Origin: JAYZDB01 sp036338025
GTDB taxonomy: Bacteria; Planctomycetota; UBA1135; UBA2386
Direction: 5' to 3'
Length of the DNA: 13,699 nucleotides
NCBI GenBank assembly: GCA_036338025.1
Contig: JAYZDB010000060.1
Span: 1 to 13,699, forward strand
How positions within the stretch are numbered: position 1 is the first letter of the stretch; each line of letters starts with the position of its first letter. The notes beneath the pieces are model-generated. The model saw only the letters and a list, made by a program, of their open reading frames with translations. It was not told the DNA's origin and ran no database searches. This document shows positions 1-6,929 of this stretch, one piece after another. A program made the translations under genes and the position numbers.

Positions 1-168
1 GAAAACGTCGACCAGGAGGTCACCGACGGCGATGTCCACCTCCGCACCGGAGCCTGGTACCGGAAACGTCTTGCGGCGGACTTTCGGAACTGTGGTGGCG
101 GGGTCTACCTGACCGAAGACTCGCCGGCCGCACTGTTCGAACTCGAGCACCTGGACGGACCTGGCTGA
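1..168 (+). CDS. C-terminal end of an unrecognised protein (partial, cut by window start)
   Basis: Frame 1 is open from the first base to a TGA at 166-168, giving 55 residues with no methionine, so the start lies before the window. Third codon positions are strongly G/C, as in the confident genes here, which supports real coding. The fragment is polar (ENVDQEVTDGDVHL near its start, ending in HLDGPG), with no membrane segment and no motif I can assign. It is followed by a terminator-like hairpin overlapping the stop codon, which fits the end of a transcription unit. The function is unknown. It could belong with the TonB-like gene downstream, but nothing in the fragment resembles ExbB or ExbD. 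Confidence 0.6.
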   Translation, partial: ENVDQEVTDGDVHLRTGAWYRKRLAADFRNCGGGVYLTEDSPAALFELEHLDGPG

Positions 169-181
169 TCGCAGGTTTTTT
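159..181 (+). terminator. Terminator-like hairpin with T-run
   Basis: A 5-bp perfect stem (ACCTG at 159-163 with CAGGT at 172-176), extendable by two G-U pairs, encloses an 8-nt loop and runs straight into six T residues (176-181). This is the layout of a factor-independent terminator. The stem is short, and the loop contains the stop codon of the upstream partial gene, so it is a modest candidate. It would separate that gene from the TonB-like gene starting at 277. Confidence 0.45.
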
Positions 182-262
182 CCTGGGCCAGGGTGAACCG
201 CGCTGACGGTCTGCCCGTTTCGATCCCGGGGATCGCGATCCTCCTGAATTAAAATACTGCTT

Positions 263-270
263 GGAGGAGG
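263..270 (+). promoter_or_regulatory. Strong Shine-Dalgarno site for the TonB-like/toroid gene
   Basis: GGAGGAGG lies 6 nt before the ATG at 277. It is nearly fully complementary to the usual 16S rRNA 3' end and is by far the best ribosome binding site in the window, where most genes have weak or no visible sites. It fixes the start of the downstream gene. Confidence 0.85.
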
Positions 271-276
271 ATACCA

Positions 277-1806
277 ATGACCGCCGACCTACCCGATCTC
301 CGCCTGGAGACTCCCAATCTGCACCTGGAGCAGGAGAGCTTCCAGATGGTCATGCACCAGAACCTGGCCCGGGCGCCGTGGCTCGTGGTGTCGCTGGTGC
401 TGCACGCAGTCGCACTGCTGATAGCGCTGATGATCAGCACCCCGCAGCGGATCGACAAGGAGGAGGTGTGCGTGGTATTGCAGCAGCCAGAGGAGGAACT
501 GGATATCCCCGACGAAATCGAGGAACCGGTCGAGCCACCGGTGGAGCCCGAGATCCCTGAACCGATTTTCGAGGAAGTCACTGAACCGATCGAAGACACC
601 CAGAACATGGACGCCGTGGTCGGCGAAGACTCTGACTACCCCGATGACAGCGAGATCGTATCCGCCTTCGACAACAACTCCGTGGATCCGACCCTCGGCC
701 TCGGCGGCGGATCTGCCGGCCAGGGAGCCGACAATGGAAAATACAGCAAGCGGGGGCGTGGTGGCCCGAACAGACCGGAAATCAGAGCAGCCCTCGAATG
801 GCTCGCGAAACACCAGGATGACAACGGTCGATGGGATTCAGCGAACTTCATGAAACACGACGTGAACGGCAAGAGCTGCACCGGGGCCGGTTCACCACTC
901 CACGACGTCGGAGTCACGGGTCTGGCCCTGCTCGCCTTCCTTGGCGAAGGCAGCACCTTGCGCTCTGGTGAGTACCGCCACGTACTACGGCTGGGGGTCC
1001 AGTGGCTGCGTTCCCAGCAGGAAAACAACGGTCGATTCGGAACGGCGGCGACCAACGCCTACATCTACGACCACTGCATCGCCACCCTGGCGATGTGCGA
1101 AGCAATGGGCTTGTCGAAATACCGGATCCTGCGCCCGCGAGTACAACGGGCCATCAACTACCTCGAGAGCCACCGCAACCCCTACGGCACCTGGCGCTAC
1201 CAACCACGCTCCGGAGACAACGACACCTCCGTAACGGGCTGGGCATTGATGGCTCTGAAGTCTGCGAAGGACTTCGACCTCCAAGTGAATGGCAATGCCT
1301 TCAAGGCCATCGATCGGTACTTCGACGAAATGACTGACCCGGCAACCGGACGCTGTGGCTACAACAAGCGCGGATCACTGTCTTCTCGTGAGCGCGGCGA
1401 TCATGCTGACCGGTTTCCACCGTCACTCGGCGAAACGCTGACAGCAGTCGGTCTGTTCTCGCGATGCTTTCTCGGGCACAGCCCCAAGAGGGACAAGGTC
1501 ATGAACACCGCCGCCAACACGATCCTGTGCAAGCCTCCGTCCCGTGCCCAGGCCGGTGCCGTCGATCACTACTACTGGTACTACGCCACCTACGCCCTTT
1601 ACCAGATGGGCGGCAAGGCCTGGCAACAATGGTCGAAATCTCTCACCCCAGCGGTCGTGAAGACCCAACGGCGCGACGGCAACTTCAAGGGTTCCTGGGA
1701 CCCCGACGGCGCCTGGGGTCAGACCGGCGGACGAGTCTACTCAACCGCGATCCTCGCCCTGACACTGCAGGCCTACCACCGCTATGCGCGGGTCTTGGTC
1801 CGCTAA
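277..1806 (+). CDS. TonB-like N-terminus fused to a prenyltransferase/squalene-cyclase-type alpha-alpha toroid
   Basis: This 509-residue envelope protein has three parts. Residues 1-33 are a short cytoplasmic tail. Residues 34-54 form one membrane helix holding Ser39 and His43, the S-x3-H spacing found in the TonB transmembrane helix. Residues 60-125 are a Pro/Glu-rich linker of the sort that spans the periplasm. From about residue 165 to the end come repeats of the squalene-cyclase/prenyltransferase toroid fold: blocks such as ALEWLAKHQDDNGRW, GVQWLRSQQENNGRF and AINYLESHRNPYGTW, each a helix followed by a Gly-aromatic turn. No cyclase DxDD acid motif is visible, so it is probably not a terpene cyclase. 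The toroid more likely binds a protein, peptide or glycan outside the inner membrane. By analogy the helix could couple to an ExbB/ExbD-type motor, but none is in the window. The start is set by the strong site at 263-270. A convergent lipoprotein gene begins 35 nt past the stop. Confidence 0.85.
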   Translation: MTADLPDLRLETPNLHLEQESFQMVMHQNLARAPWLVVSLVLHAVALLIALMISTPQRIDKEEVCVVLQQPEEELDIPDEIEEPVEPPVEPEIPEPIFEEVTEPIEDTQNMDAVVGEDSDYPDDSEIVSAFDNNSVDPTLGLGGGSAGQGADNGKYSKRGRGGPNRPEIRAALEWLAKHQDDNGRWDSANFMKHDVNGKSCTGAGSPLHDVGVTGLALLAFLGEGSTLRSGEYRHVLRLGVQWLRSQQENNGRFGTAATNAYIYDHCIATLAMCEAMGLSKYRILRPRVQRAINYLESHRNPYGTWRYQPRSGDNDTSVTGWALMALKSAKDFDLQVNGNAFKAIDRYFDEMTDPATGRCGYNKRGSLSSRERGDHADRFPPSLGETLTAVGLFSRCFLGHSPKRDKVMNTAANTILCKPPSRAQAGAVDHYYWYYATYALYQMGGKAWQQWSKSLTPAVVKTQRRDGNFKGSWDPDGAWGQTGGRVYSTAILALTLQAYHRYARVLVR

Positions 1807-1841
1807 GCGGCCGGCGTCGGTCACAGAATTGGCGCCACAGT

Positions 1842-2825
1842 TCAGATCCCGACCCGCTCGCCCTGCACCGCAATACGAAAGCCCCGCGCCGAGATTGAGC
1901 GGCGCAGCTTCGGGTCGTGGAGCGCAGGGTTGGTGTGGTTCAGATGGATGAAACGGAAGCGACCCGGATGCAGCTTCGCCTGCCCGTCGAGTCGCTGCAT
2001 CGTGTCTGTCATGAACGGGTGGCGGATCTTCGTCAGGTCCCGGCCGGGTAATTCGCTACCATCGTAGAACGTCGCATCGAGGTATGCGATATCCACGCCC
2101 TCAACCAGACGTTCCAACAAGCTAGGGTTATCTCGCCACGAATCGATGTCCGGCACGAACAGTACCGTCTTGTTTGGGCCTTGAATCCTGAACGCCATGG
2201 TGTCCGAGAACTCATCCCGATGCGGGACCTTGACGGGCGTCACCGTAATGCCGGGTATCGGTGAGAACTCTGTTCCGGCCGTCGTCGGGCGCAGGGCGAT
2301 CTGCTGCATCTCGACGAGTTGCCGCCACGGGCCATGTCCGCGCAAGTAATCCGAAAACCGCTCCGTGACGAACACCGGCAAGTCCTTGGTCGCAGCAACC
2401 TCGAAGCCGAACTGTGCCAGCCCCAGGTAGTGACCGATGTGCGCGTGTGTGATCATCACTGCATCGACGGGTTGTCGGCTGCGATGTCGCTGTCCCGTCA
2501 GGCCGTGAAGCAAGTCGAGTTGCGGCTCAATCCTGGGAGTCGCCTCGACCAGACACAGGCGCCCTGTCTCGGAATCATGGATCGCGAGACTGGCCGGATA
2601 TAGCCGACGTCCAGACCTGCGTGCAGCCACGCAACAGGGCTTTGAACACCCGACATGAGGCAGACCACCATCCTGGGCGATTCCGAGCACCAAAACCTCG
2701 AAGCGCCCCGTCGGCTGCTGGGTATCCACGACCCCACAACCGGTGAGGGTCAGGAGGGCAAACGAGACTACCGACGATACGAAGCGTTGCATGGACTCAC
2801 CGTGACTATGGACTCGACGAACCAT
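1842..2825 (-). CDS. PqqB-like metallo-beta-lactamase-fold lipoprotein
   Basis: This 327-residue metallo-hydrolase-fold protein opens with a lipoprotein signal: a hydrophobic stretch ending in LTGC with Cys30 as lipidation site, so it is likely anchored in the envelope facing the periplasm. A Cys cluster (C60, C64, C65) follows, placed like the structural Cys group in PqqB. The metal motif is HAHIGH (H127, H129, H132), with Gly where many family members have Asp. Further candidate ligands are H202, D226/D228, H269 and the HLNHTNP segment (H294, H297), which resembles the PqqB C-terminal NNTNP region. No other pqq gene is present, so it is probably a hydrolase of unknown substrate, not a PQQ synthesis enzyme. 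The start at 2825 has a GAGGA site 6 nt upstream. Met12 (2792) is an alternative that gives a more typical signal length. The 5' end overlaps a receiver-like remnant. Confidence 0.85.
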   Translation of the reverse strand: MVRRVHSHGESMQRFVSSVVSFALLTLTGCGVVDTQQPTGRFEVLVLGIAQDGGLPHVGCSKPCCVAARRSGRRLYPASLAIHDSETGRLCLVEATPRIEPQLDLLHGLTGQRHRSRQPVDAVMITHAHIGHYLGLAQFGFEVAATKDLPVFVTERFSDYLRGHGPWRQLVEMQQIALRPTTAGTEFSPIPGITVTPVKVPHRDEFSDTMAFRIQGPNKTVLFVPDIDSWRDNPSLLERLVEGVDIAYLDATFYDGSELPGRDLTKIRHPFMTDTMQRLDGQAKLHPGRFRFIHLNHTNPALHDPKLRRSISARGFRIAVQGERVGI

Positions 2826-2916
2826 ACCGGATCCTCATCCGCACCCGCAGCGATTCCCGGGTCAGCCTCACCATGCCAAGGTCATCTCCGACCACCAGTA
2901 TCCGTTTGAGACCGGC
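2806..2916 (-). pseudogene. Remnant resembling the N-terminus of a response-regulator receiver domain
   Basis: On the minus strand, in the gap before the MBL gene, a 36-codon open stretch between a TGA (just above 2916) and a TAG (2806-2808) encodes KRILVVGDDLGMVRLTRESL and then unrelated residues. The first part matches the start of receiver domains: beta-1 (RILVV), the acidic pair (here GDD for the usual DDD) and the first helix. No ATG, GTG or TTG precedes it in frame, and the phosphoacceptor Asp and Lys of a full receiver are absent, so it cannot work as one. It may be the truncated end of a lost regulator that once accompanied the kinase at 2949. A chance match over about 20 codons cannot be excluded. 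Its 3' part overlaps the first codons of the lipoprotein gene. Confidence 0.4.
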
Positions 2917-2948
2917 TCATCGACAGCGGCTCAAGCAACACCTGGTCG

Positions 2949-4541
2949 TTGTCGATTTTTGAATCAGTCAGAAGCACTCCGAACCCTCTATCTCTCTTGA
3001 GCCTTCCGCACAAACTCACAGCATTCGCGCTGCTGCTGGTCACCGGAACCAGCTGGCTGATCCTCTTCCTGTGTGACAGCGAGGCAGCCAACATGGCCCG
3101 GACGCGATCTGTGTGGTCATGCGAAGGGACCGCCACCCAACTGGTCGAGACCTTGGGTCGGGATCTGGTGCAAGAGCCTGACGCCAAGGATCTCCCACAT
3201 CCGCCCACGTCCGAGCGATCCTCGGTCCTCGCCGCAATGCTGGGAATCGTGAGACGCCAGCCAGGATACGCATCCCTTGCCGCGGTCGCCAACCAAGACG
3301 GTCGGCTGGTCCTGGTACGGGAAGTGCGTCAGGAACCCGGCGAACGCCCCCACGGCACACCCGTCGAACTTCCAAATGCCGGACACCGCGCCAACCGGAC
3401 CGGCAAGCCCCAGAGTGCAATCACCAACGAGAAGGGACGAGAACTCTGCACCGCCTTCGTACCGATCCTCGACCCAAACGAACAGGTGCTGGGCTTGCTG
3501 ATTCTGGAAACAGAACTGTCGCCTCGCAACAGCCTTGGATCGACGGCCTGGGCCAGCATCTTGCTCTCGCTAGCTGTCGGTCTGCTGGCCGCCGCCCTGG
3601 CGGTCCGTCGGATCGGACGCCCGATGCAACGGATGCAGGAACAGCTGATCGCCAAGGAACGCATCACCGCTGCTGACGTGCGGACGCCATCGGATCTTCT
3701 GCGAGAAGTCACCAAATCGATCGATCGAGCATCGACGGACCGCGTGTTGTTCGATGCCCGCTTGGAGCAACAGACCCAGGGAGAACAGACGCGAATCCGC
3801 ATGAAGGACGGGATGGTCGCGAATACAGTGCACGAGCTTCGCACGCCGTTGACCAGCATCATCGCATCTCTCGAGATCATCCTCTCGCACCGCAGCGATA
3901 TGACTGAGGAGGAGCTGATGGAGTTCATCTCGCAAGCGAACATCGCCGGCAAGCACATGATGTTCTTGGTCAATGACCTCCTCGACTCGGCCGCCGTCGA
4001 AGCTGGCCGGATCAACATGGACACGGAACGCTGCAACCTGCAAAGCCTGCTGAACGATGCCAAACGCTCCATGGAGATGGTCGCGGCCACCAAGTCGATG
4101 CGGCTCACAGTGCCCGAGGTCAATCCGAACATCCACATCTCTGCCGACTACGCCCGTGTAATGCAGGTCATATTCAACCTGGTGAGTAACTCGGTCAAAT
4201 ACTCGCCAGAGGGCGGCTCGGTGACTCTCCGGGCGTGGGCAAACATGGAATCTGTAACCATCGAGATCGAAGACGAAGGCGAAGGCATTCCAACGCCGAT
4301 GCGGACCAAGCTGTTCACCAAGTTCAGTCGGATACACAAACAAAACGAGGAACCTGGATTGCAGAGCAGTGGAATCGGACTGTACTTATCGAAGAAACTC
4401 GTGGAACTGATGCAGGGCACGATCGGATACCGCGAGAGTGAGTTGGGTCGAGGCTCGGTATTCTGGTTCACCTTGCCGCTAGCGGCCGTCGCAAATCAAC
4501 CGACACCGCTCGGAATCGGCACGTCAGACTCCTCCGAGTAG
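2949..4541 (+). CDS. Membrane sensor histidine kinase
   Basis: This is a 530-residue inner-membrane sensor kinase. Membrane helix 1 spans about residues 22-42. A periplasmic sensor region of about 155 residues follows (43-197; no family recognised, possibly Cache- or CHASE-like), then membrane helix 2 (200-219) and a HAMP-like linker. The dimerisation/phosphotransfer domain carries HELRTP with phospho-acceptor His295. The ATPase domain has the N box (NLVSNSVKYSPEGG, N410/N414), G1 (DEGEGI, 442-447), F box (FTKFSR) and G2 (GIGLYLSKK). All kinase boxes are intact. The start is uncertain: the frame has no ATG or GTG before the first membrane helix, and TTG at 2949 is the first usable codon after a stop at 2907-2909, without a clear Shine-Dalgarno site. 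No intact partner regulator lies beside it. It probably heads a + strand unit with the genes at 4586 and 5405 (44-nt and 63-nt gaps). Confidence 0.88.
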   Translation: MSIFESVRSTPNPLSLLSLPHKLTAFALLLVTGTSWLILFLCDSEAANMARTRSVWSCEGTATQLVETLGRDLVQEPDAKDLPHPPTSERSSVLAAMLGIVRRQPGYASLAAVANQDGRLVLVREVRQEPGERPHGTPVELPNAGHRANRTGKPQSAITNEKGRELCTAFVPILDPNEQVLGLLILETELSPRNSLGSTAWASILLSLAVGLLAAALAVRRIGRPMQRMQEQLIAKERITAADVRTPSDLLREVTKSIDRASTDRVLFDARLEQQTQGEQTRIRMKDGMVANTVHELRTPLTSIIASLEIILSHRSDMTEEELMEFISQANIAGKHMMFLVNDLLDSAAVEAGRINMDTERCNLQSLLNDAKRSMEMVAATKSMRLTVPEVNPNIHISADYARVMQVIFNLVSNSVKYSPEGGSVTLRAWANMESVTIEIEDEGEGIPTPMRTKLFTKFSRIHKQNEEPGLQSSGIGLYLSKKLVELMQGTIGYRESELGRGSVFWFTLPLAAVANQPTPLGIGTSDSSE

Positions 4542-4585
4542 GTTCCACTTGCTCAGGAAGCAACGGCGAGATAGACCGTTGGGAT

Positions 4586-5341
4586 ATGCCAGCGATCGCC
4601 GTCCGTCCCGTATCCCGTACAGCCCTGATTTACTTCGTGGTGAGCGTGATCGCAGCCGGGGCAACCGCACAAACCAACCCACTCACCGAGCAACAGTCGG
4701 TGTTTGTTGACCCGGCCAACCCGATCTACTCGCTCGTGCTACCGGACGGCTGGCGCCAGGTGTCGCCGGATCTGGCCCGATCCATGCGTCGCAGTATGCC
4801 TGCCGATCTGGCAATCCTCCTGAACCGTGGGCGAGTCGACCGGTTCGGCGCGGTCGACCTCTGGCAAGAAAACGGCTTCAACGGACGCTGCCTCACCATC
4901 CATACCGAATCCGACGGTGAGCCTGAGTTGAACGCCGAGACCCTTGAGCAGATCCAGGCGAAATTCAAGCAGCGCAGTGACGCCAGTAGCCTGAACTACA
5001 GCGGCGAGCCCGGACTCGCCACCATCGGACGCGACAAGCATCCCGCGATCGAATGTCGGCTGAGCATCACGGAGGATTCTGGCAAGGGCTTGAGCACCTC
5101 CCTCGTGTACATCGTCCCGACCGGAGGGCGGACGCTGCGCTTCAGCTTCCGAGCCAGGACCGAGGATTTTGGCGCGGCAGAACCAATGTTCCGGAAGATC
5201 GCCGACAGCGTAGCCCTGAGTTCTCTCCCAGAAGGCAAGAAAGAACTCTCGGACAAGTTGCAGACTCCCCTTATCATAGGGGCTGTGGTGGGGTTTCTGA
5301 TGCTCGCGCTCTACAAGCTGAACAGGCCTGGAAGTCGCTGA
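4586..5341 (+). CDS. Exported, C-terminally membrane-anchored protein of unknown function
   Basis: The 251-residue product has an N-terminal signal sequence (hydrophobic residues 12-28, likely cleaved after ATA before Q29), a soluble domain (30-225) and one C-terminal membrane helix (about 228-243) followed by a short basic tail. The mature domain should therefore lie outside the inner membrane, held by its C-terminus. The domain opens with YSLVLPDGWRQVSPD, which recalls DUF1795/PsbP-like folds where a short beta start leads into 'P-x-GW', and it has several beta-type stretches (LSTSLVYIVP, GRTLRFSFRA). The resemblance is too weak to assign a family. There are only two Cys (C102, C157) and no catalytic motif is visible. 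It starts 44 nt after the kinase stop with only a weak ribosome site, so it may be cotranscribed with that kinase and act in the same envelope response. This is inference from position only. Confidence 0.75.
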   Translation: MPAIAVRPVSRTALIYFVVSVIAAGATAQTNPLTEQQSVFVDPANPIYSLVLPDGWRQVSPDLARSMRRSMPADLAILLNRGRVDRFGAVDLWQENGFNGRCLTIHTESDGEPELNAETLEQIQAKFKQRSDASSLNYSGEPGLATIGRDKHPAIECRLSITEDSGKGLSTSLVYIVPTGGRTLRFSFRARTEDFGAAEPMFRKIADSVALSSLPEGKKELSDKLQTPLIIGAVVGFLMLALYKLNRPGSR

Positions 5342-5404
5342 AACAGTCACGCCATCCAGTAGACTGCTGCTCCGGGCCCGCCCACCATCCAACCCCCATC
5401 AGAA

Positions 5405-6910
5405 GTGAGCAACTCACACGCATCCTGTCACCGGCTTGACAAGACGCTCTTCGCTGCCGGCGTCCAATGTGCCAAGCGGCTCTATCAGGAAGTCCACGAT
5501 CCCGAGTCGATCCCGGCTCCCAGCGTGAGCCGCCAGGCATTCGCCGAAGTCGGCATCAAGTTGACCTTGATGGCATGTGAGGGATTCCCTCGCGGTGTAC
5601 GGATCGAAGAAGACTCGCACCAATCAGCTGTTGAGAAGACGCTCGAGTTGTTGGAGTCCGGAGACGGTGGTGCCATCTTCAACGCAGCGTTTGCTCGCGA
5701 TGGCGTGGAGGTCTACTGCGATGTGGTCTTGCCTGGACGCAATAACAACGAACTCGACATCTTCGAAGTCAAGTCCGGGACCAAGGTGAAACCACGCCAC
5801 GTAATGGACATTGCCTTGCAAATGTGGGTCATCGAGGGCCATGACTACACAGTGTCGAGCGCAAGTCTCTTGCACCTCGACGCCGAATTCCGACATGACG
5901 GGGGCGAGGACTATCCTGTCCACAAGCTCTTCAAGAACGTCGACGTCACCAAGAAAGCCCGCAAGCGTAAGCGCCGAATTCCAGACCTCATCGAGAACTT
6001 CCAGATCGTACTGAACGACAAGAGTACCCTGGATCTCCCGACGGGTACCTGGTGTATCAACCCGATTCCCTGCGGCTATCTCCCCCAATGCGGAAAGGCA
6101 ACCCCCACCAACTCACTGATCGAGTTGCCCGGCTTGACCTCGACCCAGGAATCCAGGCTCCATCAACTCGGCGTGGAGACGATCGAGCAGATCGACCCCG
6201 CCAGGGTTGAACTCAGCAAACCGCAATCCCGGGCCCTCCGCGCGGTCTTGGACGATGCGTGGGTCATCGAACCGATCATCGCGGAAGAGTTCGACACCGT
6301 CGTCTTCCCCTTGTGTTTCGCTGCGGTCAATTTTGCACTTCAGGTGCTGCCACAATCCGAACAGTCTCGCCCCTGGCAGCACACCCCGTACCAGTGGAGT
6401 GCCCACATCCTGCACGAAGACGGCAAACTCGAGCATCGCGAATACCTCGTAAAAGGCGCCAAGGACCCTCGGACCGAGTTTGTCGCGTCCTTGCTGGACT
6501 GTATCGATGACGTCGGAACGGTGATCACCTGGTCCAAGCGGCTCGAGCCATGCCTCCGCAAGATCATGGAGGACCTTCCGAAACTGAAAGAGGAAGCCAA
6601 GGCATTGCTACACATGGATCCGCTGGCCTTGAACACCCTGGTTCGCGAAGGGGTCTACCATTCCGACTTCCAAGGCTCGTTTGAGCTAGGTGCCGTACAT
6701 TCCGCCTTGACCGGCAAGCCTCGCCCCAAGCCCAAGGCCAAGAACATCAACGACGACGAAGATGCGCGCGCAGCCTTCGAGAAGCTCAGAAACTCGCGGA
6801 CCCGTACGGGCACCCGGACCGAGTTGAGCGAACAACTCTCGCAGTACTGCGCGGCCCGAAGCACAGAGATTCTGGAGATCTACCAGGCCCTCAAGGCACG
6901 CGTGACGTAG
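5405..6910 (+). CDS. DUF2779-type protein: Cas4-like PD-(D/E)XK nuclease plus degenerate DEDD exonuclease-like domain
   Basis: The N-terminal half of this 501-residue cytoplasmic protein resembles Cas4/RecB-type nucleases: an early Cys22, Asp106 (in EVYCDVV), the E121-V-K123 pair (FEVKSG) and Gln139 (ALQMWVIEG) form a PD-(D/E)XK centre, and C217, C223 and C229 with C22 could hold an iron-sulfur cluster. A helix-hairpin-helix-like stretch (about 240-265) follows. The C-terminal half matches DUF2779 in landmarks (PYQWSAH 328-334, DPRTEF 354-359, YHSDFQGS 418-425, YC 481-482). However, the first exonuclease acid motif expected as DFET reads CFAA (304-307), and the last, expected as YCxxDT, reads YCAARS. 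I infer an active nuclease half and an inactive exonuclease half. The natural substrate is unknown; family context suggests DNA repair or processing. Initiation is at GTG 5405, just before the conserved N-terminal helix, without a clear ribosome site. The stop is 19 nt from a convergent kinase gene. Confidence 0.8.
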   Translation: MSNSHASCHRLDKTLFAAGVQCAKRLYQEVHDPESIPAPSVSRQAFAEVGIKLTLMACEGFPRGVRIEEDSHQSAVEKTLELLESGDGGAIFNAAFARDGVEVYCDVVLPGRNNNELDIFEVKSGTKVKPRHVMDIALQMWVIEGHDYTVSSASLLHLDAEFRHDGGEDYPVHKLFKNVDVTKKARKRKRRIPDLIENFQIVLNDKSTLDLPTGTWCINPIPCGYLPQCGKATPTNSLIELPGLTSTQESRLHQLGVETIEQIDPARVELSKPQSRALRAVLDDAWVIEPIIAEEFDTVVFPLCFAAVNFALQVLPQSEQSRPWQHTPYQWSAHILHEDGKLEHREYLVKGAKDPRTEFVASLLDCIDDVGTVITWSKRLEPCLRKIMEDLPKLKEEAKALLHMDPLALNTLVREGVYHSDFQGSFELGAVHSALTGKPRPKPKAKNINDDEDARAAFEKLRNSRTRTGTRTELSEQLSQYCAARSTEILEIYQALKARVT

Positions 6911-6929
6911 TACCGAGGGTCCTCGATCC

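Noticed and set aside
250..255. TAAAAT as a -10 element for the gene at 277
   Set aside because: It would start transcription inside the ribosome site, and no -35-like sequence lies at the right distance.
1842..2825. Annotation as the PQQ synthesis protein PqqB
   Set aside because: The protein is a predicted lipoprotein with HxHxGH and stands alone; similarity supports the fold and subfamily but not the PQQ role.
3329..4343. Two long minus-strand open frames (269 and 257 codons) opposite the membrane kinase
   Set aside because: Both mirror the kinase coding sequence, whose boxes are all intact; typical shadow frames at high GC.
5405..6910. Annotation as a CRISPR Cas4 protein
   Set aside because: The Cas4-like core is joined to a DUF2779 C-terminal domain, and no CRISPR repeat or other cas gene is in the window.
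6914..6925. CGAGG/CCTCG inverted repeat between the convergent nuclease and hybrid kinase genes, considered as a two-way terminator
   Set aside because: Only 2 nt separate the arms, so the hairpin cannot form fully, and there is no T-run on either side.
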